NCBI GenBank assembly: GCA_039881145.1
Contig: JAYKKI010000027.1
Location: 20,285,001-20,349,000, forward strand
DNA from: Druceiella hillmani
Lineage: Eukaryota > Arthropoda > Insecta > Lepidoptera > Hepialidae
Reading direction: 5' to 3'
Length of the DNA: 64,000 nucleotides
Both the position numbers and the translations under genes were made by a program. Shown one piece after another: positions 11,646-22,665 of this stretch; within the stretch, counting starts at the first letter, position 1; each line of letters opens with the position of its first letter. A model generated the notes under the pieces. It saw only the letters and a program-made list of their open reading frames with translations. It was not told the origin of the DNA and made no database searches.

Positions 11646-13127
11646 TAGAGACCGGAAACAAACATTTGCTATTAGGAATAACTCCAAAAACCTTCAAATT
11701 TTTTGAGACTTTATTAAAATTGAAAAATTATTTCTCTGATTTACATTTATTACACGGTTTTCTTTAATTGATAATGACAAAAAGATCTTTTTTAATTTTT
11801 AAATAATTTTAAGATGAATTTTAAATAATTTTAAGATGGATTATACTACCATAAAAACTACTAAACAAAAACTAGTGCAAAATTTAAAAGTAATTAAAAT
11901 TTATAAAACATACTCTGCGCTAATACCTTTTAGTAACCAGCTTTACGACGGTACTTATCACCAGATTCGTTAACATTGTAAGACATAAAGACGAAAATTA
12001 ATGACTTCAAGAATGAACATTGCCTACTTGTGACAACTAACATGATAATAAACTGCAACAGTTATATTGTTGTTGTTTAATATCTTCGCTAAGGAGATAA
12101 TAAAATGCTATCAGGCATTTTAAAAAAGAGTTGTGTTTCTTTGTAAAGATAAATTTAAAATTTTGTGAACGACATTTATGAAAAATGTCGGAAAAAGCTT
12201 AAATTTTCCAGAGGCGGATACGAGCGGCATATTCAAAATTCTATAGTACGATGTTTCCTTTCTGTACAATAATCACATGCTGCAAGTCTATAAACCAATC
12301 ATTAGAGTTCTCTCTTTCTATTCCTATAAATACTTAAAACGTTATCATTTCAAATGCTAAATAAAAGAAGCATTAAGTAATAATTTAGAAATAAAAACTG
12401 TTTATAATTTGACACGTTTTGAACGTTATTTAAAAAGTTAAATAAATATTATCTACGAGATATTAAAGATATCTATGAGAATAGAGAAATATACATTCTT
12501 TCAAGAAAATAAAAGTAAAATGAGTGATCGTGTGTTGTAGTGCGATTGCTCACCTCTAAAAGACAGTCGAAGACACCCTTAAACATGTCTAGTGGGTTTA
12601 TTGTCCAGACATTGTCTAACTTGATGCGAGAGTGTCGGCTTCTTATTACCATGAGATGTCAGCGGTATTGACGTAGGCCAGTCATGGCAATTAGAAAACA
12701 AGGTTTTCCAAAAAAGGTGGTAATTTATTTTTAATTCTAGCAACACATTTACTCGATTTTTATTCAAAAAATAGATCAGAAATGTACATATAAACAATCT
12801 TATCAGTTTATTTTGGTACCGACTGTTTTAAAGCAAATTCAGACCTATTGCTATTCTCGGTTACGCTAATTGTTGGGTTTAGCTTTTTATCGTAACATTT
12901 AAGATAAAAGATACAATTGATTTAAGGGGAAATTGTTTTAAAAGCAGTGTGTATGCTTAATATTTCTAGGCATCATTTAATATTTCTGGTTGGGAATATA
13001 CTTATCAATGGAAAACTTCGATTTTGGGAAAAGAAAATAAGAATTTAAATTAGTTATTGTAATACTTTTGTATATATTTTCCTACCTCTGACGTCAATTA
13101 GAAAAGTCGCTAGACGTTGTGTACTCG
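11646..13127. other. Spacer of A, partly absent from D; no gene
   Basis: AT-rich, present in A and B. About 11890-12735 is missing from D, where sequence equivalent to 11885 runs into sequence equivalent to 12740. It may be an insertion in the A/B lineage, but no inverted repeats or target-site duplication are evident. A 72-codon minus ORF at 12579-12797 resembles nothing I know. Confidence 0.5.
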
Positions 13128-13358
13128 TTATTGGACCATGGAGGTATTCACGTACATGCGAGTACTCACACGACATACGCATAAAACATGCGACATGACA
13201 TACCCACACGACATACGCGCAGACATGAAGGGACTTAATATGCAAACGTATATTTGTATCTTGAACCCAAACAAATACGTTTGCACTGAATCCAAGTATA
13301 AATGCTGATATTTTTCAAAAGTTTTCGCATCTAAAATCGCTTCAGCATCTTCGTACAT
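13128..13358 (-). other. Conserved short ORF of unknown nature (A)
   Basis: A 76-codon minus-strand frame starting MYEDAEAILDAKTFEK. The same frame is open in B (33398-33646) and D (62560-62787), and the first 40 residues are almost unchanged while the following part, translated from a CATAC/CACACGACATACG-rich stretch, varies. It lies about 100 bases beyond a delta block in the minus direction in all three units. It could be an exon relic; the EDAEAIL helix faintly recalls a P450 segment, but I cannot support that. No start context or splice site is convincing. Confidence 0.35.
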
Positions 13359-13469
13359 AAAAGGAGAGTTGACACATCGGAAGATAGGTATTGGAGTTGA
13401 AACACTTTTCTTTTATCTTATATAGTTTAGTATAATTTAAAATATAATAAATAACTTAATTCCTCAATC

Positions 13470-13930
13470 CAAATACATCCACTAAATGTGATCAATATGG
13501 TGGCCAACGGGCGGCGAGAGACCTGAGTGAAATAAATTGCACCGCGCGCTAAATAAAGATATCGACCAGCGCTCCGCTCCAACAAACTGTGGCAGTAAAC
13601 AAACGACTGACTGAATTGATTTGCGTAATACATCTTCTTCAGTGCTAATGAAGCGCAAATATATTCGGGCCCTAGTTTAGTTTGCGCGCAACTGTATTTT
13701 ATGAAGGTTTACGGAGCCAAATGCATTCAAGTGCACTAGAGTAGCCAAATGCATTCAAGTGTATTTGAGTACAGCACGATTTGGTTTTAATGTTACGCTT
13801 AGCTGATTCAGGAGTTGATTTGTGTTTATGTATTTCGAAGCATGGCTGTTTTAATAATTCATTAGCATGTAGATTTACTAGTATCATTAGTACTATCATT
13901 TACTTGCGTGGACTGTTTATATAAGGATTA
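13470..13930. repeat. Delta block, copy A-2
   Basis: Second delta of A. It carries the copy-specific variant CAGTAAACAAAC and a 68-codon minus-strand frame (13427-13633) that is not kept in other copies. The motif ATGCATTCAAGTG occurs twice here (about 13720 and 13750), a small internal duplication also seen in B at about 33960. Confidence 0.85.
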
Positions 13931-15589
13931 ATTTCGGTATCGCTATTTAATTTATCAAAAAGCCATCTACTGGGGTCAAGCAGAACTGGTATTAACATGT
14001 AAATACACTGCATTTTTTTAACCTTATAATATTTCTTCAATATTATTAATTTAAACAAATAATACACAATTAATAACTATTAACATATTTCTATTTCGCT
14101 AATAATAAATAACATTTTTCTATTTCATTATACAGCTGTTCATAGAAGACATCTACCATCCAAATTTCTTGTATAAATATAGTGCCAAGAGTCTACGAGT
14201 AAAATGGTTGTGACATATGGACAGAAAGTAGGGCATACAGACAGACGGACAGATGGACAGGACGAAATTATAAGGGTTCCGTTTTTACCATTTAGCTACG
14301 GAATCCTGAAAGATCGAATGTATTTGGATCAAAGGAATTTTACCGTAGAAACGTGGCAATGCCCTTTTTCGTATTCGCCGGTGCTCAAAAGTTATTTTTA
14401 GGTAGTAATCGCGATCATTATTTTGTATTGAAATTGTGGAATCATTTGCAAATATTAATAATATTTTTAACCCTGTAAATATTTTGTCGATCGCATATTT
14501 TATGCCTAAAAAATCACGAATTTCTCAAGAATTGTGCGATCCAGAACAATGCTGCAATTTTCCTGTAAATTTGAAGTAAGCTTGAAGAAATTTTGCTTAA
14601 AGTTTATTAAGTTGTTTGGGAAATCAAGGGTTATGTAATATTTATAATTATTTTAAAACAATATACCACATTATATAAGAAATTATCAAAAACATTTCGA
14701 GTCTTTAATTTACCTGTTTATTATTTCTAAATATTAAACCTTCTGTAATGTTTTTATTAAATATATTTGAGAATTTATTGTTGAGATGTGTGAGGGTTGA
14801 TATACTTTACAATTATCCTAACTATAAATTTTCTACGTCAGATGAGTTCAGAGAAAAAATGAATCGAACAGACGGACATAGAGACTTCAATGATCTTCTA
14901 GGAGATTTGTTTTTTTTTTCTTTTTGAGCCACGAAACCCTTGTTAAATCGAAATGTTGCCTCGAGAAAAATATGTAAAATTTTGATGTTTTTGTAGATTC
15001 CGTGATTATATTGTAGATATGAAGCAAAGTACAAATATGACTATGAAGACATTTATTCTACATCCATGAAACTTTATCCACTTCACCGGTGTAAACATCT
15101 GGTGCAATATCAACGTTTCTATCAATATTTTTTAATATCGTTTTAGACTATAACGTTCTGCTTACTATATGAGAGTTATTCCGTCATAATATCGCAGTAA
15201 ATTAATTGATGTCTGAAATTAAAAAAATTAGTTTGTTCCTAAAAACTAGACTGTAAAACATACCCGCATATTCGAATATGAGTCTCAGTGAAAAGAAAAT
15301 GCTTTATATATATTATACAGGTTGAGTTTAAGCTGTACATGTTCCGTTTGTGCGCTGAATTTATGTTGCAAGAAACAACCGATTTCTCTGAACCTGTAAG
15401 AAGGAAGTCAAGGTCCCATGACTGGGCGGAAATTGTAAGATTTACGCATGTGTAAATAAATAAATGTTTATGAAAATGATAAACAAAAATTACTGATCTA
15501 ATCTTAAACTTCAGTAAAATTTGATTTAAATGATTTTAGTTTAACATCAATAACTTGGAAATAAGCTGAACTATTATCAGCCATTACTA
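13931..15589. other. L/S junction and S start of A; hairpin repeats
   Basis: Contains two copies of the lepidopteran-type hairpin repeat: about 14236-14318 (GACAGACGGACAG, then GGGTTCCGTTTTT...GCTACGGAATCC) and a more diverged one at about 14868-14945 (CACGAAACCCTTG). Between them, from about 14450, is the S version of the unit start block. No gene seen; the 65-codon ORF over the first hairpin is chance. Confidence 0.7.
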
Positions 15590-15975
15590 ACGTTGCCATA
15601 AAAACATACACCATCCACTCGTGCAGAATTATCTCGCGATGCTTAAATCAAATATTTTACAGTCGCCCACATACCATATAATGTGTTTGGCCGATTCGTA
15701 AGTACGCGAAAGAAAGCCATTAATTTGGAAAAGTATTTTACACTGACATTTTCATAAAGGCTCGTAATAAAGCACGAGGCGAGCTAACATGTCCCCAGTG
15801 GCCAATATAACCCGCAGACTGGATGCCGGCCGTCCCCGGGCCGGCGATCAAACAACGCGCAGTATCATTGTAAATAAGCTTTGACTGTGCTGCTATGTAA
15901 ATAAGGCGAATAAATAAAGAGCTAGGCGAGGGCGGGGGTTGCAGCAGGGTGGTTTTTCCTAGGAACATTGTGGCG
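15590..15975. repeat. Beta block, copy A-S
   Basis: S-type beta. It differs from the L type by an extra GCGAGCTA before ACATGTCCCCAGTGGCCAA, by GCTGCTATGTAAATAAGGCGA in place of the L variant, and by loss of the right arm of the terminal hairpin (GGTGGTTTTTCC follows instead). These markers allow mosaics to be spotted in C and D. Confidence 0.8.
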
Positions 15976-16478
15976 TGTGATAAACACCTGCAGCAATGGA
16001 GTGAAGAGGTTGAGCGGATGGTGTAAATAAGAACGGGGAATGTCCAAGTACGTGTTTAACGACAACATTTTGTTGCATTCCATGTTTTTTTTCAATATTT
16101 CAGTTTGTAAGTTTTTGTTTATTTTACATTAAAGAAAATTGATGGGAACTTCAGATTTTAAAAGAACGAAGGACGAAGAAAACAGACAACAATTAAAAAT
16201 ATTGTAGAAAATTCTAACGGAGGACAATATTACAATTAAATTTGAATACGTCCTAATTTACTATTAATATATCATATTCTGGTATATTTGCGAGGTGATA
16301 GTTTACAAGATCTATATTATGGCATAATAGGTTGCCTTGATATAGATCAGATCATGACTTGAGTGTAGCGAAGAATTCTGTGCTGTGAATTTTCATATAT
16401 TTATTTTGGGGTAAAAAGTGATATGTGATATAAAAGAATGGCTTAAAAATGCTTATAGTTATAACCAAATCTCTTTAT
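15976..16478. other. S spacer of A with internal deletion; no gene
   Basis: At about 16170 the sequence jumps over some 900 bp that B (about 36385-37290) and C keep. The rest is AT-rich and non-coding. Confidence 0.55.
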
Positions 16479-16600
16479 TCCATTCAACTACAGCAGCTAT
16501 ATCGAGCTATAAACATCGACAGTTAGCAGCGCGCGCCACTCCAGCATAAAGATTGAGATCGTTGGCGTAGGCATTTGGTCCTTTCAATCACGTGGCTCAG
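16479..16600 (-). pseudogene. Jockey-like RT catalytic-box relic (A-S)
   Basis: The minus strand reads AYANDLNLYAGVARAANC, then CRCL, a stop, and LDIAAVVEW. This matches the palm of Jockey-type LINE reverse transcriptases (F/YADDLKLY ... LQxDI..V..W). The first Asp of the YADD box is Asn (GAC to AAC), so the site is dead; the same change is present in C. Only about 40 codons remain because a deletion removed the thumb that C retains. Confidence 0.68.
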
Positions 16601-17188
16601 CTTACTTACTGAGGTAGTAAAATAGAAGCGTCCTAAGATTCGAACCCCGGCTGACCACCGACTGCGTAAAATTTGTGTTTGTTAAATACTAAATTTTGGC
16701 GCCAGGCACGACGAGAAAAGAGTTAATAATGTCGGAGAGAAACCTGTTCTTCAAGCCAGTTTCAAAATAAATGATTCATATGATAGAAAACTGTCTGTTA
16801 ATTGAAATGCACCATCTCTATTACGCCGAAACGTGGTTTCTTTGTCCGTTTGTTTTTGACTTATAACTCCGCAACAATGCAATGAATAAATTTAGCAGTT
16901 TAAGTTATGGAGTAACTCATGTCCGTGGCTTTACGCGCATGGATGATTTTTTTAGGAGATATGAAAAATGTTAATTTATTTATTTCATATACACGTCATA
17001 GTATAACATCTGAAGTATCTTTGGAAATATATTTAATTAAAAATATCGATAAGTAAGTCCGTGAGAGCGAATCTCCGGAGGCGCCTCGAAGAAAAATTGT
17101 TATGCGGTTGACTCCATCACTCGGATCATCTGAAACAAAAAATCGAAATGCGTTTAAAAGGTGATATATATATATATATATATATATA

Positions 17189-17260
<72 letters not shown>

Positions 17261-17470
17261 CATACATACATATATACACACTACTATTGACTATTGAATA
17301 CCTGTTGATTTATGTGTAGAAATAGTGATTAAATTTTCAAAAGGATCGGTCAAGTAGATTTTGAGTTATAATGTTCACGAACTTCAAAAATGACGTTTTC
17401 GGGAAAATCGATTTAAAGTTTTTTATACTCAAACATCCAAAATTAAGCATCAATAAAAAAAAATTTATAA
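16601..17470. other. S spacer of A with TA microsatellite; no gene
   Basis: AT-rich; includes CTCCGGAGGCGCCTCGAAG (about 17073), shared with B and C, and a (TA)n tract at about 17163-17277 that replaces about 100 bases still present in B (38085-38190) and C. A long minus-strand ORF across the TA tract is an artefact of the repeat. Confidence 0.65.
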
Positions 17471-17986
17471 TTACACAGAATCATCATTGCCAGCTCCGTA
17501 CAGTGAAACACTGTCATTCAGGATGTTCAACGCATCTTTTTGCTCTTACCTACGTTGGATTCTATCCTCTTTACATGTACGTGGGGCTTGTTCGTCAGCT
17601 CTGGTTATTCGTAGTTCGTCAGATGCGCGCGCCCATTGGTGAGCATTTGGGCCTGTGGAGATGCCCATTTCATTCAAAAAGGACGACAAAGCAAAAACTC
17701 CTTCATTGAAAGTGCATGCTGCTACATTTGCTGCAATTTCAACAACGATTGCAGCACCGCTCACTGATTTTGGAGAGATTTTCCAAATAAGTTGATTGAG
17801 GCTCTCGTTGTTATTTTGCGTGAAACCTCCAAGACACAGCTGCAAAAGTGCGTCCTTACCAAAATCTTCGTAGATTGGCTTTATGGGTTCTGTGACATCT
17901 ATAGGACGAGCACTGTAGCTGTGAATGTGTCCACAGTATTTGCAGTTACCGCTTACTTCTTCTGCACGGTCTCCTTGAATTGACAA
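17471..17986 (-). pseudogene. Mutator-like transposase C-terminal fragment (A-S)
   Basis: A minus-strand frame of 146 codons (17546-17986) contains PIYEDFGKDALLQLCLGGFT followed by QNNNESLNQLIWKISPK (TQNNNES at residues 56-62, IW at 67-68) and then AANVAACTFNEG. This string (TQNxNESxNxxIW..CPK...FNxG) is typical of the region that follows the Mutator-like transposase domain in many arthropod proteins. In the same frame, after one stop, comes EQKDALNILNDSVSLYGAG and a stop at 17471, resembling the end of such proteins. The first 30 residues of the ORF are out of frame relative to B, so a frameshift lies near 17890. No DDE domain is present. Confidence 0.72.
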
Positions 17987-18439
17987 TCAGAAAAATACTA
18001 TTTAAGATGATTTATACAATTATAAAAACCATTAAACAGAAACTAGGGGAAGACTTTGAAGAAAAAAAAAATTGAAACATACCTTGCGTCAATTAACAGT
18101 ACTGCCTATTCTGGTGATGTCTGTTCCTAAAGCGACTTCAGACCGATTTTTGACCCGCCAAATCATTCAATTTAGCTTGCATGGTAACATTTAAGCTAAA
18201 AGGTACAAATGACTTGAGGGAAATTTATTTGAGAGCGTTATGTACTACGCACAATATATTATTTCTGGCTGAGAATATATTTATCAAAATGAAAACTTAG
18301 ATTTTGGAAAAGGATAAGGATTTAAATTACTTATTATAATATTTTTCATTTATTTTTCGTACATATATATTAAATAAATACTTGTACTTGTAAAGTTTTG
18401 CAGTCGAATCCCGTTTAATTTAAAATGTAATAGATACCT

Positions 18440-18930
18440 TAATTTCTCAATCCAAATACATCCAAGAAATGTGATCAATATGGTGATCAACGGGCAGCGA
18501 GAGACTCGAGTGAAGTAAATCACGCCGCGCACTAAATAAAGATATCGGCCAGCGCTCCGCTCCAATAAACTGTGGCAGAAAACAAACGACTGACTGAAAT
18601 TATTCGCGGAATATATCTTCTTCAGTGGCAATGAAACGCAAATAGATACAGACCATAGTTAACTTTGCACGCAGCTGTATTTTATGAAGGCTTATGGAGC
18701 TAAATGCATTCAAGTGCACTAGAGTGTGTCAATGTTATGCTTAGCTGGGAGCTGAAGCGAATTGTGTTTAGATATTTTGAAGCATGTCTGTTTTAATGAT
18801 TCATTAGTATGTACATTTACTAGTGAACTATCTTTTATTTGTGTGGACAGTTTATATGAGGCCTGATTTGGGTAGCGCGATTTAATTTATTAAAACGCCA
18901 TCTATTGTGGCCAGTTGGAAGCGGTAGTAA
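18440..18930. repeat. Delta block, copy A-3
   Basis: Third delta, with S-type markers CAGAAAACAAACG and CTGAAATTATTCG. It is followed by a conserved tail (TAGCGCGATTTAATTTATTA, GCCATCTATTGTGGCC). The preceding 300 bases hold the shared pre-delta block (ACTTCAGACCGATTTTTGAC). Confidence 0.85.
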
Positions 18931-20395
18931 CATATACGAGTATCGAAATTTTTTAAATTTGTTGTTTGTAAAAAAGCAATGGAAATATAAAAGTGATAAG
19001 CATTTTATTTATAATTCGATGTAATTAAAGTGAGCAAATAAAAACGCCATCAAAATATTAAAAGGATAAGTGTTTTCTTAGTAACCTGAAGTAACTCAGT
19101 TTTATTTATAATCCAACACTTATTGATAACGAATGTCTAGACCTAAAGAATTTGTAGAGATCTGGCTTCTTTAAGATTTTAGACAATTTTTAAAATTATT
19201 TCCATAAAAAATGTTTTATTTTACTTAATAAACGGTATCCACTTCCTAATAAATAACTCTCTCTGTTTTTAATATATTGCACATATAACCACCCTCTTAA
19301 TGTATACTTTTATGGAGCAGATTCATTTCTTACAGTACAGTCAATAAAATTATGTTAGAATATTTAGACCTTCAGACCAAATACTGGGCAAAACATAATT
19401 ATTAAAAATTACATAATCAAGAAATTTATGGTATTAAATAGTTTCGAAAATGAAATATTTATTTTTATTATGTAAACTCGATCCTCGTCGAAATTTTCAT
19501 CAATAATAATTCTAATGGAATATTTATTAAAAAACGTACTGTGCGTTCCATAATAACATAATGAAACGAATGTTTGTGTAAACAATTTTTTTACACAATT
19601 TTTTTAAATTATCCGGAATCTCAATGACTCTGTTTGCAAAACACCGCATGTCGCAAGATGTAAGGGTGCATTTACATTATTTTAGTGGCGACGTACGACT
19701 AAACAGTTATGGAGTGAATTCAATCTCAGCTCGTAACTCGTTCACAATATTGTTCAAAATAATATTTTTAATGATTACTCTTATCTGTAAAATGTAATAA
19801 ACATTTCTGTTATAGCGTTATAGTCGAGATGGTAAATGACGAACGGTGTCAAACGACTGTGGTCTGATGGCCTGAATATTAACAATTTATTTATTCATTA
19901 ATACGAAATAGGCGCAACAAATCAAAAAGGGAGGTTTCGCTTGTTAAGAAGGATAAGCGAAACTACTAGAACTACTATGAATATTTATATAGTTTTTTCC
20001 AATAATACATCTTATATATTCTTATAATTCATACCAAACAATCCTGAAAAGTGGTGATGTCAGAAAATCGTTTTCAACATTTGAATTTTATTGATATTTT
20101 CAAAATCTACGCATTTTGCAAAATAGAAGTGATCAAAATGAAATGCACCGATTAGTACCAAAAGTGATGCACCGATTAGTACCAAAAGTCAAAGTTAACA
20201 AAATAGACAAAAATATTGAATGAATTTGACCCAAAAGCATTTTCACCGCCGATACGCGTTAATGATCTTTTCTTGGCCAAAATATATTTTTAGAAGTCGA
20301 TATTATATACGATTGTTCATTTTGTTTTTGGAATTCAAGTTTTGGAATATAAAATTTAATTTGAATAATTGTAACATACTATATGCTTTGTATTT
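18931..20395. other. End of unit A; no gene
   Basis: AT-rich spacer. It contains the intact, empty version of the hAT target (ATCTCAGC at about 19725) and the zero-copy state of the 60-bp repeat expanded in B, C and D (about 19330-19365). A 60-codon plus ORF at 20220 has no support. Confidence 0.6.
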
Positions 20396-22254
20396 ATTTT
20401 AAATTATTAAATATTATTTTTAATGTTGCAAATATTTAGCCTGCCTTATATTGTATTCCAAAAAAATATGAATCTCTCAAGTACAGTGCGATACAGTTTT
20501 CCTATAAATTCGAAGTAATCTCTGGAAATTTTATTTAAAATTTATTAGTTAGTTATCTTCACAGCAAAACTAGGTATGTTAAATAGTTTTGGAAATAGAG
20601 GGTTATTTATTTTTTTATTTATTTTTCAGTGTCATTGGAAATATGCTAATTAAAATAGTAAACAAATTTTGTTTAGTATTTTGTGTACTAAAATTTCGTA
20701 ACTACTTTTTGCCAATAAAATAATTTCGTTGTGTTCGTAGATATTTAACTTACACCGCACTATTATATCATAGATATACAACAAAGAACACACACGACTG
20801 TACATATTTATTCTAAACTAATGAAACTTTATCAACTTCACTGGCGTATAGATTTTGATCAACGTCAACCTTTATATAATTATTTTTAATATTATCTTGT
20901 GCACAAGTGACTATAATTTTCTTTTTATTAGACGGGACCTATTCCATTAAAACATCGCAATAAATTAATTAATAGCCTAATACTGTCAAATTTAGTTTTA
21001 TTATGTATTGTTGAATATTTTGTGAAACATTTTTTCATTATACGTACTGAAGACTCAAACCAATAGTGTACGTTGTCCTTCATTCGTAGATATTATTGCA
21101 TTTTTCAATTCAACGCTGGATGCTGTGCGCTTAGGGGATTGAGCGCTTAATGGGCAATGTTGCTTTAAAGGTTTCGGGCTATTGTGGAATGTTTAGGTAG
21201 CTCGTTATATAATGGAGTATCTTAATACTGTGCCGTCTAATTGGTGCGATGTGATAACTATTCTAGAAATATCGCGAAACTGGAGGTCAGGTTTAAAAAG
21301 TACCTGCTATAGGCGCAAGGATCTATGTGAGATCTACTGCCCCGGGTTAAAGGACCTTTGTTAGAGTGATAATTTGATAGTTATTACTGTGATATTATCC
21401 TTTTTATTTTATTGCTTATTACATTAGTAAAGAGCGACTGGACGTCTCTCGTTGTGAGTTGGTGGTTTTTTGTAATATTGATTTGAGTTATAAATTGTGA
21501 GTACACTAGTGTGCGAAGTGTATAATATCGGGTTCTCACTCAGACTTATAGTTAGTGGATACATGATATAAAACAAGTATTGCGTTATTACTATTTTTAA
21601 TAAAGAAACAAAGCATTGTGAGATTTGTGATAAAAATAGAAGTTTTTAGTTAAACGTTGATGGAAGTTTTGTGTCGGGAGTAGAGATGGAACAAGATTGC
21701 ATTCATATGACCGTGATAATATGCGAGTAGCGTTCGAATCTTCTCGCTTCAGTTTCACATGTCCAATAATTACTTATGAAGCTACTTGTGGAAGCGATGT
21801 AGGAGAAGGGGGCGGTAGGGCAGCTTGCTTTGGTGTGATACTCGGACATATGGGTTAACTAAACTTAGTAAACTTAGTTTCCGTGGATCCTAAATACTAG
21901 AGAGTAAACTATACCCATACTTCAGCATGAGTCTGAGTGAAAAGGAAAGCTTTAAATATATTATACAGGTTGAGTATTAGATGTACATGTACCGTTCATA
22001 TGCTGAATTAATGTTGTAAAAACCAATGGTTTCGTTGAATACCCTGTAAGGAGGTACTTATAGATCTTGTGATTTGGTTAAATTGTAAAATTTACGGCCA
22101 AATAGAGGAATGGGTATTTATGAAGTTGATAAAGAAAAAATACTGACATAATTTTAAATCCTACTAAAATTGAGTTCATTAATTAGGGTGAACAAAATAT
22201 TATGTAATGATTTTAGTTTAATATCAATAATTTGTGGACAAGCTTAACCATTTA
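20396..22254. other. Unit start block of B; no gene
   Basis: Appears base-for-base equal to 1-1859 in every line I compared. It has the same content and the same absence of genes. Confidence 0.75.
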
Positions 22255-22665
22255 CGGCTGTTACTGATGTCGCCATCAAAACTTACATCATCGACATTGC
22301 AGAGAATTATCTCTCAATGCGTAAATCAAACTTTTTACAGCCGCCCACATATCATATAATGTGTTTTGCCGATTCGTAGGTAAGCAAAAGAAAGCCATTA
22401 GTTTGGAAAAGTATCTTACACTGACGTTTTTATAAAGGCTCGTAATAAAGCATGAGCAACATGTCCCCAGTGGCCAATATAACCCGCAGACTGGATGCCG
22501 AACGTCTCCGGGCCGGACGATCAAACAACGCGCGGTATCATTGTAAATAAGCTTTGACTGTGTTACTATGTAAATAAGGGGAATAAATAAAGAGCAAGGT
22601 AAGGGCGGGGGTTGCGGCAGGGTGGCTGCAACTCCCGCCCTTACCTTGCTCGTAGGAACACTCTA
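22255..22665. repeat. Beta block, copy B-L, with hairpin
   Basis: Identical to the A-L copy, including the hairpin arms (22592-22615 and 22628-22651). Confidence 0.8.

Larger units (their letters stand above)
1..20395. repeat. Macro-satellite unit A (20.4 kb)
   Basis: First complete unit of the tandem array. Position 1 restarts at 20396 with the same sequence, a constant offset of 20395 that holds to about position 5126. Inside the unit are a long half L (1 to about 14.2 kb) and a short half S (about 14.2-20.4 kb). Both carry a start block (1 and about 14450), a beta block (1860 and 15590) and delta blocks (8690, 13470, 18440). S lacks about 900 bp that B and C keep near 36385-37290, and lacks the hAT and palindrome insertions of B. 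It contains transposon relics only. Confidence 0.93.

Noticed and set aside
11890..12735. 845-bp transposon insertion present in A and B, absent from D
   Set aside because: No inverted repeats, tail or target-site duplication found; it could equally be a deletion in D.
13128..13358. Cytochrome P450 fragment
   Set aside because: Resemblance limited to a short helix-like string; no heme-binding or other P450 motif nearby.
16636..16655. tRNA-like B box (reverse complement of GATTCGAACCCCGG)
   Set aside because: No A box, acceptor stem or cloverleaf could be found; it lies inside the relic-bearing S region in A and C.
16996..17271. 91-codon minus-strand ORF with long IYIYIY run
   Set aside because: Translation of the (TA)n microsatellite; not a protein.
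17371..17709. 112-codon plus-strand ORF
   Set aside because: Antisense shadow of the Mutator-like relic on the minus strand.
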